A program made the translations under genes and the position numbers. Below the pieces are notes generated by a model. It ran no database searches. It had not been told where the DNA came from and saw nothing but the letters and a program-made list of their open reading frames with translations. A DNA stretch of 64,000 bases from Antedon bifida (Eukaryota > Echinodermata > Crinoidea > Comatulida > Antedonidae), in NCBI GenBank assembly GCA_963402885.1, contig OY727093.1, positions 1,240,001-1,304,000 of the forward strand, written 5' to 3'. This document shows positions 13,206-25,894 of this stretch, piece after piece; position 1 is the stretch's first letter; each line of letters opens with the position of its first letter.

Positions 13206-15948
13206 TTAAACTTCAGAAAAGAAAATGCAAAGAAGGTCTCTGGCACAATTTGTGTTCATTATTAAAATTTATTAGGAATAATTCTAGTTTGTAAGTTTAG
13301 TTTTCTTAGGAATCATCAAAGGTACTTGATAGTTAAGTTAGAAAGAATTAAAGTTAGATTCAAGTTGAGCATGACTTATTCTCTTTAAGCGTACCGCTCC
13401 ACTTTTGTAGAAATTAGACTTAATGATTTTCTATTACTTAAGCTCTGTACATTTCTTTTAGGCTTTTAAGTTTTCTTATCATAAGTATTAAGTATACTCC
13501 AAACTGGTCAAGTGATATATAGATCCATTGGCTTTACTTGGTCTTGGTGATGTTGCTTAGCTTAAGTTACATCATACAGTTTTAAGTATAGAATGTTGGT
13601 AATCCTGGTGCTAAAACATCTTTACAGCTTTTGATCAGTAATTTCTTCCAAACATCAAATTAATAATGAACTTAAATTATGTCCTACATTTCATAAATTT
13701 TACAATTTTTCTTTTACTCATAATGGATTTAGTAGGCCTACATTTTGTAATTGAATGTCATTCATTGTCAAACTATTTATTATGGTTTATGAATGTTTAG
13801 ATAGTAATATAGTGTATATAAGAATTAGTATAAATGTGCATTATAATTGCACAGAACCAAGTAAAGAATACTCAGTATTTTATAGGAATATTTAGATAAT
13901 TTGGATTTACACTCCAACTATTAGTATACAAGATAAAACATGACAGACTTATATTTTTAACAACGATTATTCATCATGACGAGATTCTAAATTTTGTTAT
14001 TAATTTATTCGATATTCTGCCAAACTAAAATCTATCTATCAATATTATCATACTATAACATGATAATCAGGAAATTGTCTATGTTAAATTTAACTAGATT
14101 CTAAATTCCGTCTATATTCTGGAAGACAGTATAATAAAGGAAATAGACTTGTATGTTGTATGTACAACATTGTACATCTAGGCTTATCATACTGTAAGTT
14201 ATCTAAAAGTCAGAAAATTAAACAATTTCTTCCAAAATCAAGGTTAAATTTTGACCCCTAAATTATAATGAAATCACACAGTAAGTAATTTCCTAAGTGC
14301 TTATTAAGGTCTTTGTAAACCCATTCTAATACATTTACTTGCACACAATGTCATTATATCCATCCATGTATAATCACCTTCATTATTATTTCATTACAGT
14401 CTTCTTAACTTAAGCAACAAATCTTAATTTTGTGACTTCACTTCTACTAAACAGTGACAAATTATCCCCAGGAGACAAAACACTGCTGTGACATCAGCAA
14501 TTAACATTATAAATGGAAATAATAACTTAACTCATTCCTATAGTGCACTAATTTAGTTGAGCCTTCGTCCAATAATAGGCAGTATACAGAATAGCAAGGT
14601 GTCCTAACTACGTTATATAATTTAAAATGCAATTGAAAGTGGACAGTAAACGAGAATGGCATTAAGATGTACAGAAAGAGGAATGCATGGCAGATGTTTA
14701 TGTAAAATGTGTCTACAATATTTTACATCGCAACAATGATATAGTAATTGTGAATCTCAATAGAGTAGTAGTAGTATATTTCTTTAGTAGTGTAATGAGA
14801 TTTTCAAAATTAATGTTGAAAAAACGAATAGAGGAAAACTTTTATTTTCTTTGCACGATACAGTATGTTGATACTGTAATTATATAGATATATTATAACA
14901 AATAATATTATTTTTAAGAAAGAAAAGGGAAAAAATTGTTAAGCTTATGCTTACAAATGTAATAATTTCTTTGTTAAAATCTAGTCTACACATACAATTA
15001 CAGTATAATACAAAAATTATGATTTTAAACTGCTTTATATCAATAATTGAGAAAAAAGAAACAGTTCAGTGACAATTCTCAAGCAGTCACAAGTATTTGT
15101 AGAGCTCAAGAAGGACTTAGATACAGGTCATTTATTAAGTTTCTTCAATTAAATTTTAAAGCTATTAAAATCTTCTAGAATATGTACAATGGTTATGATG
15201 AAGTCGTTCAACTTGTTTCAAAAAGATGCTAAATTAGATAATATCTTTTTTACGTACCTGTCAGAAACACCGGAAAAAACTACAATCCAACTTGAAAATT
15301 CAATTATAAATAAGCACTGTAATTATAATAATAACAGGCAATTCTATATAGTTTACGATTATTGGTTTTAATTGAAGAAAACCACAAGATGAAATCTGAA
15401 CAAAGATGTTACTCAAGTTTATGATCACTAACTTAAATCAAAGAACGTACACTTGCTGCTTAACAATGATGTTATAGTAAACTTATAACGTGCTTAATAC
15501 CTACTTATCACAAAATTATTTGATGATTGAAAGAAAGGCTTTGATTTCATGAAATTTTAAAAGGATTTGCCGGTAATTGGGTGGAAAATGGATCCAGCTT
15601 GAATAGAGAGAGAGGTGTTAGGACGCCCTTCAAACCCCTCCCTCTATACACTAAGCATTTGCTAAATTGTATAGACAGACTACGTGTCTACGCGTGTTAC
15701 GCTTATTACAGTCTTCAAAAGCATATCATAATTTAAGTTCTATTCAGTAAGATTTTACTAAATCTATTTAAGCACAGTAAAGGCAACAATACAAACATGT
15801 ATGTGTTTATTTAAATAATAGTTGGTAAACAAGGATTTACAAAGACTTTAAAGTCAAGGGTATTGCATGGGTACAGTAGACAATATGACGGGTTACTGTC
15901 TATTGTAAAGTTGTTAATTCAAATAGGCTAATACATAGGTGAATAAAC

Positions 15949-16220
15949 ACTAGAATAACATGTGTGTAAAACATACAAAAAGAACCGTGTTGGTGGGTTG
16001 ATGCTGGACATGGGGCAAATCTTCCTGGATATCATTGATTTGACTAGAATAACATGTGTGTAAAACATACAAGAACCGTGTTGGTGGGTTGATGCTGGAC
16101 ATGGGGCAAGCCTTCCTGGATATCATTGATTTGACTAGAATAACATGTGTGTAAAACATGCAAGAACCGTGTTGGTGGGTTGATGCTGGACATGGGGCAA
16201 GCCTTCCTTGATATTATTCA
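15949..16220. repeat. Minisatellite, 3 units of about 91 bp
   Basis: Three direct units starting ACTAGAATAACATGTGTG at 15949, 16043 and 16134, nearly identical apart from a 3-base difference and a few substitutions. The last unit diverges at its right edge. A minus-strand open frame over the array is only a translation of the repeat and has no protein-family features. Confidence 0.9.
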
Positions 16221-16284
16221 CTTTAGATTAGAAAATAGTGATGGGCACAATTTTTGAAACACAGTTTAGAGGAGCAAGGCCTTG

Positions 16285-16345
16285 CATGATCCCAAGTAAA
16301 AGTCAAAGTAAAACTTTATTCATCCCTCACTGTGGGGCTTTCAAT
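16285..16345 (-). mobile_element. LINE or SINE 3' tail (minus strand)
   Basis: On the minus strand GAAAGCCCCACAGTGAGGGA is followed by TGAATAAAGTTTTACTTTGA and a TTTTAC repeat. This is typical of the 3' end of an invertebrate non-LTR retroelement or its SINE partner. Only the tail is present. Confidence 0.5.
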
Positions 16346-17513
16346 TTTTGAAATACATAATATATATCCGTGATATGAAGGTTTGCTTGGAAAATAAATT
16401 ATGTTTGTTGAAACATCCCTACAGCCTAATGCAAGATTACATTGCTAAAATGACCCATGTTGAACAGCCTACTCATGGATTTAGGGCTATACAATACAAT
16501 ATTCTACTGAGTGATGACCTAGTTACATTTATATCATAAATATTTCAAACATTAAGGTAAGGCATCTATGTGAATTATTTAGTTTATATTGATTTTTCTT
16601 TTTTTATTGCATGGCATTGCGGCAGTTTCACGATCATTGCTGGAATATTTCCGCATGCTATAACGTTGCTCTCAAGACCGTTAAAAAAGCTCTGAGTCTA
16701 AACTAACAGTAAATGGGAAACATTGCTAATTAGCATATTTTCTAGATTTTAATATGAACCCAGAAACTTTTCCACTTTTGTATATGTTATTTTTTACTAT
16801 AAATCTTCTTATATAAGTGAAAGATACTCTTCAAGTGGAAAGCCATCCTGAGATGAGTAGTAGTAATTGTACAGTCTTGTTTATTTTTAATTAATTTATA
16901 CGTAATTTTACTTTCTATGGACCAGAGATTCCGAAATAGAAGATTGAATGAATAAATTCCTTATAAACATTTTGAATAAAATAAAAATATACGTACTATT
17001 TTACTATCTCATTTTCTAGAAATCTAGGGTTGATAAATGTTTGTCCAGCTAACTAAGTTCAATGAACGTCTACATCAACCGCAGCCTATCATTAATTTTC
17101 CAATTACTATAATAAACCCAGAATAAACCTATCTATTTCTATTACAAAGGAAGTTCACCATGAAAAAAACTTGTTCTTGTGGCTACATTATAGTTAAGGG
17201 TATTCTATAAAAAGGTCACATTTTCAAAAATTCATAGTTACTGAAAACGTATGGTATGGTCCTCCTATGACGGTAATCTAAGAATTTGGGCCTATGATAC
17301 TCTAACTTTCTCAAATGGCAGAGATATGTTTCATTTACGATATCTCAGAGTATTAAAATTTGCAAAGTAACTTGTACTTATGAAATTTTATTTTAAAATG
17401 TGTACAAAAGAACAATGCTCATCTGAGTAGGCCTATGGTACAGGCTAGCTCCATGGTAGGTTAAAAGAAAAAGTGATGGTGCAATACCTCTCTCTCTCTT
17501 GAAACATTTTCCG

Positions 17514-17697
17514 TCATTTAGACATTACGCTTTCCACGATTTGTTCCCATGTTTTTGGCAGGATGTGTTGCCATTGTGCAAAGGTCTACATTTTTTCCTT
17601 TTAAATCTTTTTTTATTTGGTTTATCCAGTTATCTTTTGGTCTTGCTGGTGGTCTTTTTATTGTCTTGTTAGTTTTCTTCATTGTTTAATTGATGCA
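17514..17697 (-). pseudogene. Non-LTR retrotransposon ORF2 C-terminal remnant, frameshifted
   Basis: On the minus strand one frame reads KRPPARPKDNWINQIKKDLK. This resembles the R/K-P-x-G/A-R-P-x-x-x-W-I-x-x-I-K-x-D-L motif found near the C-terminus of many non-LTR reverse transcriptases. After a +1 frame change the continuation reads AQWQHILPKTWEQIVESVMS followed by a lysine and a TGA stop at 17514-17516, as expected for the end of such an ORF. The frameshift and the loss of everything upstream make this a dead fragment. The surrounding 200 bp may be more of the same element. Confidence 0.7.
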
Positions 17698-18129
17698 AAC
17701 ATTACAGCATGAACAAATTCTAAATTTCATCAAATTTGCAAGTAAGACAAAGCAAGCAGGTACTCACTCACACACGTGATGATTTATCTTAGCATTATTA
17801 ATGACATTGTTTAATGTGAAAAAAGTAGAATGTAACAGACCATTAACTAAAGTCAAAACAGGTCACTGTGTTCATAAACATTAATAATTTACAGAGTTAG
17901 TGAGCCTGCAACAAGGTAGAGATAGTACAAAAAACCCACATATAAACATACATAGTCAGTTTATGCTAGGCCACCAAGAAACAAGGCTTGTGTCAGACTA
18001 CTGACACAGAACAGATTTTCTCCCTATAAAAAAAAACAAGTCCCCTGATTTCCAAGCTCCTTCAGTCAGGGTAGACAAACAACGAATATACTGGAGTAAA
18101 TACAATTTCAACCAAAAATAATTTTATAG

Positions 18130-18210
18130 TTACATTACTCCAGGAGACGGTTGTACCACAACAACTGAAACGTCAAGAGATTATCAACTTTAGGCTACTC
18201 AAATTTACTT
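18130..18210 (+). repeat. Penelope-like GAAACGTC motif, copy 1
   Basis: CAGGAGACGGTTGTACCACA followed by ACAACTGAAACGTCAAGAG. The same pattern, a short hairpin followed by GAA(A)CGT(C), is at 36464-36545 and, inverted, at 18745-18810. Such sequences are widespread in invertebrate genomes at the ends of Penelope-like or related retroelements; that identity is recalled knowledge, not demonstrated here. Confidence 0.4.
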
Positions 18211-18744
18211 GTTGAAAAGATACAATACAGTACAATGTTCCACACATCTTACTTTACAATGCTTATTCATCATGCAAAATATATATATATTCAATCCTAC
18301 ACTGACTTTTGGATAGTGGGACTATACCCGAGGAAATCCTGGTTCAGAAAAAAAAAAGCATTTCTTGTAAAAACTCATCTGAACTGGCTAGAGAGAGACC
18401 AAAATTCAATACTGAGACTATACCCGGGGATATGACTGTTTGTGAAATCAGACATAAAGTAGAGGATATACGATAATATAAAATGAAAAGTTCCCAATCA
18501 AATATGCCAATAGATGTATAAAAGGAATATTGAAACTATCAAACAAAAAATCTAACTATGAGTAGAATACAACGGCAGGAATCAGTCAGATGTAGGACAA
18601 ACATCTACACAACTGTTGCAAAATGAAAATTGATGTGATTCTACAAAATTGAATTTTCTGCCTTATTTCATATTAAACCACAAGCATAACACAAACACAT
18701 TAGTAAAGTATGGTTGCAGCGTGTGCTTATAAAAGGAAATATAT

Positions 18745-18810
18745 TTAAGTTGAGAATGTCTCGACGACAACGTTCCGGTTGTTATAGTACCACCGTCTTC
18801 AGGAGTAAAC
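18745..18810 (-). repeat. Penelope-like GAACGTT motif, copy 2 (inverted)
   Basis: On the minus strand ACTCCTGAAGACGGTGGTAC is followed by ATAACAACCGGAACGTTGTC and a GAGACATTCTCAACTT stretch matching GAGATTATCAACTT of the copy at 18130-18210. The two copies face each other about 550 bp apart and could be the ends of one element. Confidence 0.4.
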
Positions 18811-19224
18811 ACATTTTATTAGGCCTAAACACACAGTTGTTCTACTTCATATTCATTACTAAGCTAAAATCAACTTGATATATATATTTGAGCTGTAAAT
18901 CTTTTAAACATCAACATAAAAAAGATTTATAGATATTGTGAAGTCTAAATGACTTCATAGGTTGTTGCAGTAACCTGCTTCTTTCTAAGGATTTTTAATA
19001 CTATACTTTTTTTCATAAAGATTAGCTACAATTTCTAGGTAAACTTTTTCAGATTGCCAAATGCAGGTGAAATACCTAATATTTAAGAGCAGATTAATAC
19101 AAGGTAATACAAGATAATTCAACAATACTAAATGCAATAACTATTTACAGCATGCCAAAAATGTCCAAAAATTAAAGCATTACGGCCTCAGATTTATGAT
19201 GAACAATGACCAAACTACATCCTA

Positions 19225-19330
19225 TTAGTTCATTGTGTGCATGAGGGAAAATTGGGATGCGAGTCCTCGCTCCTCACCTCAACACAGGTTTGATGGTTCA
19301 ATTCCAGATCCAGGCGATGAGTTACAGTGG
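19225..19330 (+). repeat. tRNA-like SINE relic
   Basis: GATGGTTCAATTCC at about 19311-19324 is a good Pol III B box in a locally GC-richer block. The upstream A box is degenerate and no full cloverleaf forms. Confidence 0.35.
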
Positions 19331-19892
19331 TAAGGTTTATCAAACACACTAATAATAATTTGATTAATTCAGTTTAAAATTTACCTTAAGAAAAAAGTCC
19401 TTAAGATAAAAAGAACTGGTTTGATAAATCAAGCCTCGGTTTTTACAAATTTCATTGTTAATCACCAAAATATAAAATTCTTTTTTTAGATCAAATAAGG
19501 TGATTTTCTTTTTCTTTGATTAATTTTTAAAAAAGTAGAAAAAAAAATTGAGAATTTCAATCAGAAATGACAATTTACAACAGAATATGTCGGCAGATCT
19601 TAATGAATGCGGTATCTTTACAGCAATACTCTGCATTTAATACACTTCATTACCTTTCTGCATTCAATTCAATTTCCAAGTTTACTTCAACTGTCATTAG
19701 TGTCTTCACTAACAAGCAACATCTAACAACTTAAAAACTAAAACACTATATAACAATTACAGAATAATGTTTGTTGATTACTTGGCAAAATGCTTCCAAA
19801 TCATTTGCTAAGATTAAGAATATTACGTGCTTTGAATGTTCTGTATCACGTTCATTTTCCACAATTTTTAAGTCCTGAATTTTGTTTACAGT

Positions 19893-20130
19893 TATATTAT
19901 TATTATTTTAGTCAATATTTATATAGCGCTTTTCTGAGAGACCAAAGCACTATAAAAAAATATAAATCTTATATACAATCATTTACTAATAAAATACAGA
20001 CAAAATTACAAAAGTTTTGGAAAAAGATGCGTCTTAAGTTGCTTCTTAAAAGATTGCACATTAGAACCCTCACAAACCTAATCAGGTAAACAATTTCACA
20101 ATTGAGACCCCAGAACCGAAAATTACTTAT
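19893..20130 (+). repeat. Dispersed TATAGCGC-type repeat
   Basis: A TTATTATTATT run leads into ATATTTATATAGCGCTTTTC and GAGACCAAAGCACT, then a loosely conserved 150-bp body. Shorter relatives with the TATAGCGC or TATGGCGC core are at 42120-42190 and 58170-58235. It looks like a retroelement 3' region. Confidence 0.45.
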
Positions 20131-21540
20131 CACCAAAAGACCGCTTATTAGTTATTCCAATGCACCATGTTTATTGATTTTCAGAAAAATTGATAGATAC
20201 ATATTGGTGATGTCACCAAAAAAATATAAAAATATTCAAATCTCCTCAGCAATTCTCTCGGTTTTCTGAGTGCTTAACTAATTAACTCAGAAGAGTAAGT
20301 AACAATTAATTGCTTGTCTGTATGTCCAATTTTAGGAAACAAACATGACATTGTTTCCAAGCAATTTAATAAATCGAAAGCTTGAGAACAACTGGACAAA
20401 CTGTAACATAGATTATGTTACTCAGTTGATGTAAATCACACGTTTCAAACCATAATCCAGTCAAAAGTATCACAACTATTTTAGTAGTAATGTTTAACGA
20501 AAAGCTTCCGAACAGAATGTCTATTGTATAGTTATATCAGGGCTACAACATCAAGGTTAAATGTATTAAACTACGTACCTATGGATTTTATTAATAAAAG
20601 ATATTTTTTGTTAGTACAGTATATAATATTAAGAAAAGCAAAGTTTAGATCAATAGAACATCTATGGTGTAAAATATACAGTAATTACAATTATGGTAAC
20701 ATTTGTTCCCTAAAAGGAATGTCCCTATTGATATCATTTTAATTGACAAAGACAATGTAGTTCTTGTGGGCCTCCTTCTGGATACACAAGATGTCTTCTT
20801 TACAACAATTGTCATATTTTTCTAAATATTCCATTTAACCAAGACAGATGTATTAATTACCAAATATCTATTACCATATAGTATATGACAAAGTATAAGC
20901 GCATTCTCTGGAATAATCCCACCCCATAATTCAGGCTAAATATGGACACAAGAATTTGCTCAATTCCATTTTTAATGCAATCTGGGTATAATCCCATCCC
21001 CTCATTTTCATTAAATTTCATACACAGACCCCTCTGGGAATATACTCAGGTTTATATAGTAAATTTTAAAAATGTATTGAATTGCAATTGAATCAAATTC
21101 AAAAGAGGTCAGTGTACGACCTACGACATACATGATATCCAATGTCCATAGCGTAATAGTTTTACCGCTTTCTAATTAGAGATGCAACGGATTCGTTTGA
21201 CAACATCTAATCTTTTTTTCAATAATTAACAGCCTCAGAGACCTGTATGCTTTGCATGTGTATTTAATTGCTAACATTTACAATGAGTCAACGGTAAAAT
21301 GTCATGAAATCGTGACTCATATTATAATGTCCAAAACAATCTATATATGATGGTCAATATTAAAACGGTTACTAGAAAGTATTATTATTAAATTAGGAAT
21401 GATAGGTTTGAAAAATATAATTAAAAATATATATATATAATACAAATCGTACGAAAAACCTATTTATGATACTGTACAAAATACAACATTTACATAACAT
21501 GGAAGAATTATTTAGAGTATCCTTTCAATTGAGCTCTTCA

Positions 21541-21930
21541 ATTTGTGTCATTTTCAGTTTTCAATCTCCAATTAGAATTAGATATTTGGTTCAATAAGGA
21601 ACAACTATTTGGTTTATAGTGTTAAGCCCTGTCTACACTATCAAACTTTATATTTGGGCATATCACTACCATATTTGGGCATATCACTACCATATTTGGG
21701 CACATCACACTTTTTTTGTCAAACTAGACACATTTAATCTGAACTATATAAATTGTCACAATATTCGCAATGTTTCACGTCTCCCAAAAGTTATTATCCT
21801 CTTAAAAATTAAACTTTATTCACATTCATCACCTATGATTTACTTCTTAAATTTATATAATTTTCAGTTTTCAATCTCCAATTATAATTGGGTCAAAAAG
21901 GGCCAACTATTTGGTTCACAGTGCTAAACA
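21541..21930. repeat. Duplicated segment flanking a MITE
   Basis: A sequence of about 75 bp containing TTTTCAGTTTTCAATCTCCA and AACTATTTGGTT occurs at 21552-21623 and, diverged, at 21862-21926. The truncated MITE (21624-21726) and about 135 bp of other sequence lie between. The arrangement suggests a local duplication followed by decay. Confidence 0.55.
21624..21726 (+). mobile_element. Palindromic MITE, copy 2 of 3 (right end lost)
   Basis: The left end AAGCCCTGTCTACACTATCA matches the copies at 3704 and 45259. Inside, the words ATATTTGGGCA and TATCACTACC are repeated three times in tandem, and the element stops after TGTCAAACTAG before the inverted right terminus. Confidence 0.7.
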
Positions 21931-22182
21931 TGATATCCTTGATTTTCCTCTGGTATTAAACTTAAGAACTACACTGTTGTTAATTACTACATCTTGGCCC
22001 TAACCATCACTTGCTACACACTTTCAATTAACATACCATGAATCTATCTCTTCTCTTTTCTTTCCACACCTTCACAATAGAGATAATAGCACACAAACCA
22101 AACAGCTAGTATATAAAGCATGGAGTAATTCTTTACTCCTTGATACAAACAGAAAATACATGGATAATCATGATCGGCTTAC

Positions 22183-22254
22183 CTTTTTTTGATCCGAAGC
22201 AGAACATCGACGAATGTTATTTTTAATTACCGGAGGTGCTCTCTTTGCTGCCAT
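22183..22254 (-). CDS. First coding exon of an unidentified gene
   Basis: On the minus strand an intron-like tract ending TTTTTACAG (22273-22281) is followed by an 18-nt leader, an ATG (22254-22252) and 24 codons beginning MAAKRAPPVIKNN and ending SASDQKK. A GTAAGCC splice donor comes directly after the last codon (phase 0). The peptide is basic, has no hydrophobic segment and starts in a way typical of nuclear or cytosolic proteins. I do not recognise the family. Continuation exons must lie further left, at lower coordinates, possibly outside the window; none could be identified in 1-22182. The combination of good acceptor, start context (AAGATGG) and consensus donor makes it a credible exon despite its small size. 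Confidence 0.6.
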
Positions 22255-24313
22255 CTTCACTGATAATATAATCTGTAAAAATAGAAGTGTAAAAGTAGGC
22301 TGTGAATTCTAATTTAACAGAAACATTCTGAGAATGTCTTTTGCTAGTTTGTTGAATAGCAAGTAGGTTAAATTTTTAATTCTGCGATAAAAATAAACGT
22401 AGATTCCGGTATCAATAGACAAATGGTGGATATACCGCAGTGATAATTGCAAAAAGGAGGGAACACTTTCAAAACACTGTTCTAAATTCTCCAAGCAGAA
22501 GTAAACCAGGCCTTTGAGAGCTAAGCTGATATTATAGGGTTAAAACAACTTTGCCTCGGGGTGCGATCTTTGTACCTGATGACAAGCTTGTTACAACACA
22601 TACAATTCATCCTTATAAATGAGGGTTTCGACTCGATAAGTCAACTAAAAAAAGAATGAATCGGAAGCAGGTGCAAAACGATTAGAAGTCAGATATTTTT
22701 ACCTCTTTACCTAATTTTAATTTTATTTAACAAAATACAATTATGGTAAAAATCAATCTGGTAAGTCCGCTAAATATTCAAAAATAAAATAGGTTTTTTT
22801 AGAAAATATAAGATTAAAAATAACCTATATTAAATAATTTATTAAGCTTGTTCTGTTTTATTTATTAGATTTTTTATGATCATTTTGTGAAAAAAATATT
22901 TTATAACAAATTTAAAATGAAACTTGAAACCCGATAGACCTCCTAGTCGAAATAATGATGCAACTTATCCATAAATAATCCATATATGACGTAAACGAAA
23001 TAAGTTCATAAATTTATGCATAAATGTACGCTTTTAGTGTCATAAATCATAGGATAGGATTACATACATAGAAACAGTACATTATGGTTTAGAACATAAT
23101 GCATGCAGGATATTATATATCTCATAAACGCAAAATTAAAAAAGGAGGAAATCTATAATAATCTCAATATTCATCATTAATATTATCATTTTTACCATTA
23201 CAATGATTATGATTTGAGAAAATGATAATTTTAATTTAAAATCTTATTATTATCATTACTGTACGTTTTTTATAATGGTTCCAAAAGCCACAAATAATAA
23301 TGAAATGATGCGGAAGTTACAATTGACAGATGACATTTACATCATAGTAATGCATCATTGTTATCATTATCATCTAATCATTAATAAATCATGATTTGAT
23401 AATGATCAACCTCATCATCATACTTATCATTATCATCAATGTTATAATGTCTTTATTCTGATGGTGATAATCTGGCATCATCAAAATAGTTGTATACAGT
23501 CACAAATATAGTAAATAACAAAATTCAGTGGAAAATAATAAAATTCAATGAGAAAACTTACCAATCACTCCTAATAAGGATTGGAACACAGCATGTTCAA
23601 CAAGAGTAACATCCAAAATAAAACACGGCTTTAGAAATACACAGGCAATACCATAATAGAGGGGGCTAGAGAAACTTTTCTACAAACCACAAAATAAACA
23701 GTTTTCTTCTTACTAAATTTGGTTCTCACACAACGCACATGCAATGCAAGTGAGTTGACCAATCACAAACCTAGTTTGGAAGAACCAAGCTTATGGAACA
23801 AATCTCAATATATTAATTATTTTACAAAATATAAATCAAATTGCTCATAACAAGAGCAGGAGGTTGAGCAAAAAAAGGATGAGCCTCACCCAAGATGCGG
23901 GTGACCTGACACATGTATGCTGATGGTCTAATTAATGCTAGTTTTTTTCAATGTTTTTCCCCAATCATTCAAAAAATCATGCTTTTGTTTTTAGAATGGG
24001 AAAAAAGAAGCTCTGACTCCTACACAATGGGTAGACAATTTGTGTTCTAGACGCGGACATATAGATAGATAGATAGACGGACGAACGGACAGACAGACAG
24101 ACAGGATACTGACTGTTAGAAGGTCATACCTCCAGACTTTTCTCACCACCTTGCCATGATGTACAAGACCCAACCGGTCAGGATGCTGCTGTCCCCTCAA
24201 CTTAAGCCCAAACTAAACAATGTTCATCAGAATGGCAACCTCGTCCTCGGGGGTAGCCTACTGCTTTAAATATTAGAATATCTGACAATAACTTACTTCA
24301 GTATTAAACTTAC
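22255..24313 (-). other. 5' UTR end (22255-22272) and upstream intron of the minus-strand gene
   Basis: If the donor at 24306-24313 is used, this is the first intron plus 18 nt of leader. It is AT-rich and contains ATCATT-rich low-complexity sequence (23160-23460) and a GATA/GACA-type microsatellite (24060-24105). A second good donor on the minus strand near 23562 (ATTG|GTAAGTTTT) may mark an alternative 5' UTR exon. Confidence 0.4.
24060..24105. repeat. Microsatellite (ATAG/ACGG/ACAG)n
   Basis: A run of tetranucleotides from ATAGATAG through GACGGACG to ACAGACAG. It explains the low-complexity open frame on the minus strand here. Confidence 0.9.
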
Positions 24314-24475
24314 CTGCTTTACTAGTACTATTTATAGGCATAATGCATATAAATATAGCCTCTAATCATGGCATATGATACAATAATGCTTCTCTTTCTT
24401 TTCCTTCTTGCTGCATGCTGCTCTTCTTCTTGCATGTTGTGTTGTCTGATTTGTTACGTCATAAAAGTCACGTGG
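24314..24475 (-). promoter_or_regulatory. Candidate promoter and 5' UTR exon for the gene starting at 22254
   Basis: Read on the minus strand, an E-box CACGTG (24469-24474) and a CRE-like TGACGTAA (24454-24461) are closely spaced, as in many constitutive animal promoters. About 140 nt further downstream, AAAGCAG|GTAAGTTT at 24306-24313 is a strong splice donor, so a non-coding first exon of 100-140 nt is plausible. No TATA box is evident and the start site is not determined. Confidence 0.4.
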
Positions 24476-24744
24476 GTTAACGCAAAAAATCAAATAAGAT
24501 TAAAGTTAATGTAATTTTTTTATAGCCAATCATTCGTTTTAAATATTAATTATTTATGTTTATTGTAAACATTTTAATCATTATTAAACCCTTTTTTTTC
24601 TTCTGGTCTTTCACAATTCATAATTATAAATAAATTCAAGAAAAACATTCAGTACACTCTCGATATATGACTAAAATACAAGTTTATAAGGAATTTATAA
24701 TTCTGAGTTTCTGTTAAATCTTTTGTCATATTTTAAACCAACTG

Positions 24745-24890
24745 TCGAAATACCGTAAAACCTTGAAAGGGGGGCTGATTTTAAAGGTCTGTTGTGTGAC
24801 GTCGTTCGTTTCGAGATGGGATTCTTTTCGAAATTACTTTTGCAAACTAAAGAGAGATTGGCTTCTTTTCGAAATGAATGCTGTAAAGTT
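24745..24890. repeat. Dispersed GAAAAGAAGC-type repeat
   Basis: Contains ATTCTTTTCGAAATTACTTT followed by TGCAAACTAAAGAG. The same block, in a longer form, is in the last unit of the 26-36 kb array (36216-36345), in a shortened form in the other array units, and diverged at 57395-57480. A short non-autonomous element is likely. Confidence 0.55.
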
Positions 24891-25639
24891 GTTACCATAA
24901 CAATTGCTTATCATAATAAAATTGAGACTACTATTGGAATTTCACACTGAATGAAATTATTTGTATCATTCCACGAACATATAATTTCATTATTTGACCA
25001 ACACTCGTCCAATCAAATGACAGGAATATTTAGGTGTTATACGCTTTATTGTTCAATGTATACTGCATCTGTCATTCATTGGGAGAGCGTCAGATCAGAA
25101 GTACGTCTGAAGGTCTCTTCCGATCGGCATCGATTTTTAATATTGCATTGATTTTTTGTTTCAGTGTAATATTTTTTTCAATGTATAGGCCTACTGTTAG
25201 CTTGCGAAATATGGGAGAGCGTCAGACATAGATCTGGAAGAGAAGATCTCGGCATCATCAATGTCCACACCCATATTTGTTTGTAATTCATTTAAAATTA
25301 TATTATCCGCCAAAGTGAGCAATTACTACCACATAGGTTAGCACACGGCACAGCATATTTAACTCGTGGCACAACGAGGGCATTATTTTGTTCCTATTAT
25401 ATTATTATTATAGACAGAAACTACCGTAAATCTTCTAACAGTCACAAAAACTATTGACAAAATGATTAGTCGTTTATGACATGCAGTCGTATTTTGAAAA
25501 AAAGGAGATTATGCATGTTGATCTCGGGTGGGGGAAGATTGAGTGTTTTTGAGTTTATAAAATAAAGTTAGAGTTCAACCAAATTTGTTTATTCGTACAA
25601 CTGTTTTATTATTAGGCCTATTTGCTATGGGTTGCTGAC

Positions 25640-25760
25640 CGGAAAAGTTGGGGTGGGTTACTATTTTCAGGTGCCTAATTTAAGATTAGTAATAGTAACC
25701 CACTACTCTAATAGTAACCCCCCCCCCCCCCCCCCTTCTAATAGTAACTCACCCACCCAC
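25640..25760. repeat. Low-complexity C-tract with flanking inverted words
   Basis: Eighteen consecutive C (25718-25735) sit between two AATAGTAAC words, and a GGGTGGGTTACTATT word upstream is the inverse of AATAGTAACCC. The minus strand is therefore a long G run able to form a quadruplex. Confidence 0.8.
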
Positions 25761-25894
25761 TAAAAAAATCAAAGAATAATAACCCAGGGTTACATAGAAG
25801 ATTTATAGGGGAAAATTCCCCACCCCCTGGCGGACAGCCGCAAGGCAGACACAGTTCGCTATGGAACGCCATCGCTGCCTCCGGCAGCAAACTT

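Larger units (their letters stand above)
1..22182. other. 22-kb stretch without a recognisable exon
   Basis: AT-rich sequence with only short, unconvincing open frames on both strands. It may be one or more introns of the minus-strand gene whose first coding exon is at 22183-22254, or intergenic DNA; the sequence does not decide. Its recognisable contents are the repeats listed separately. A weak minus-strand candidate exon at about 11496-11577 (open frame ending in a GTGAGT donor) could not be tied to any protein family. Confidence 0.6.

Noticed and set aside
15950-16159. 69-codon minus-strand open frame with internal repeats
   Set aside because: Translation of the 91-bp minisatellite only.
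23991-24200. 69-codon minus-strand open frame
   Set aside because: Much of it encodes the GATA/GACA microsatellite; no domain and no conserved motif.
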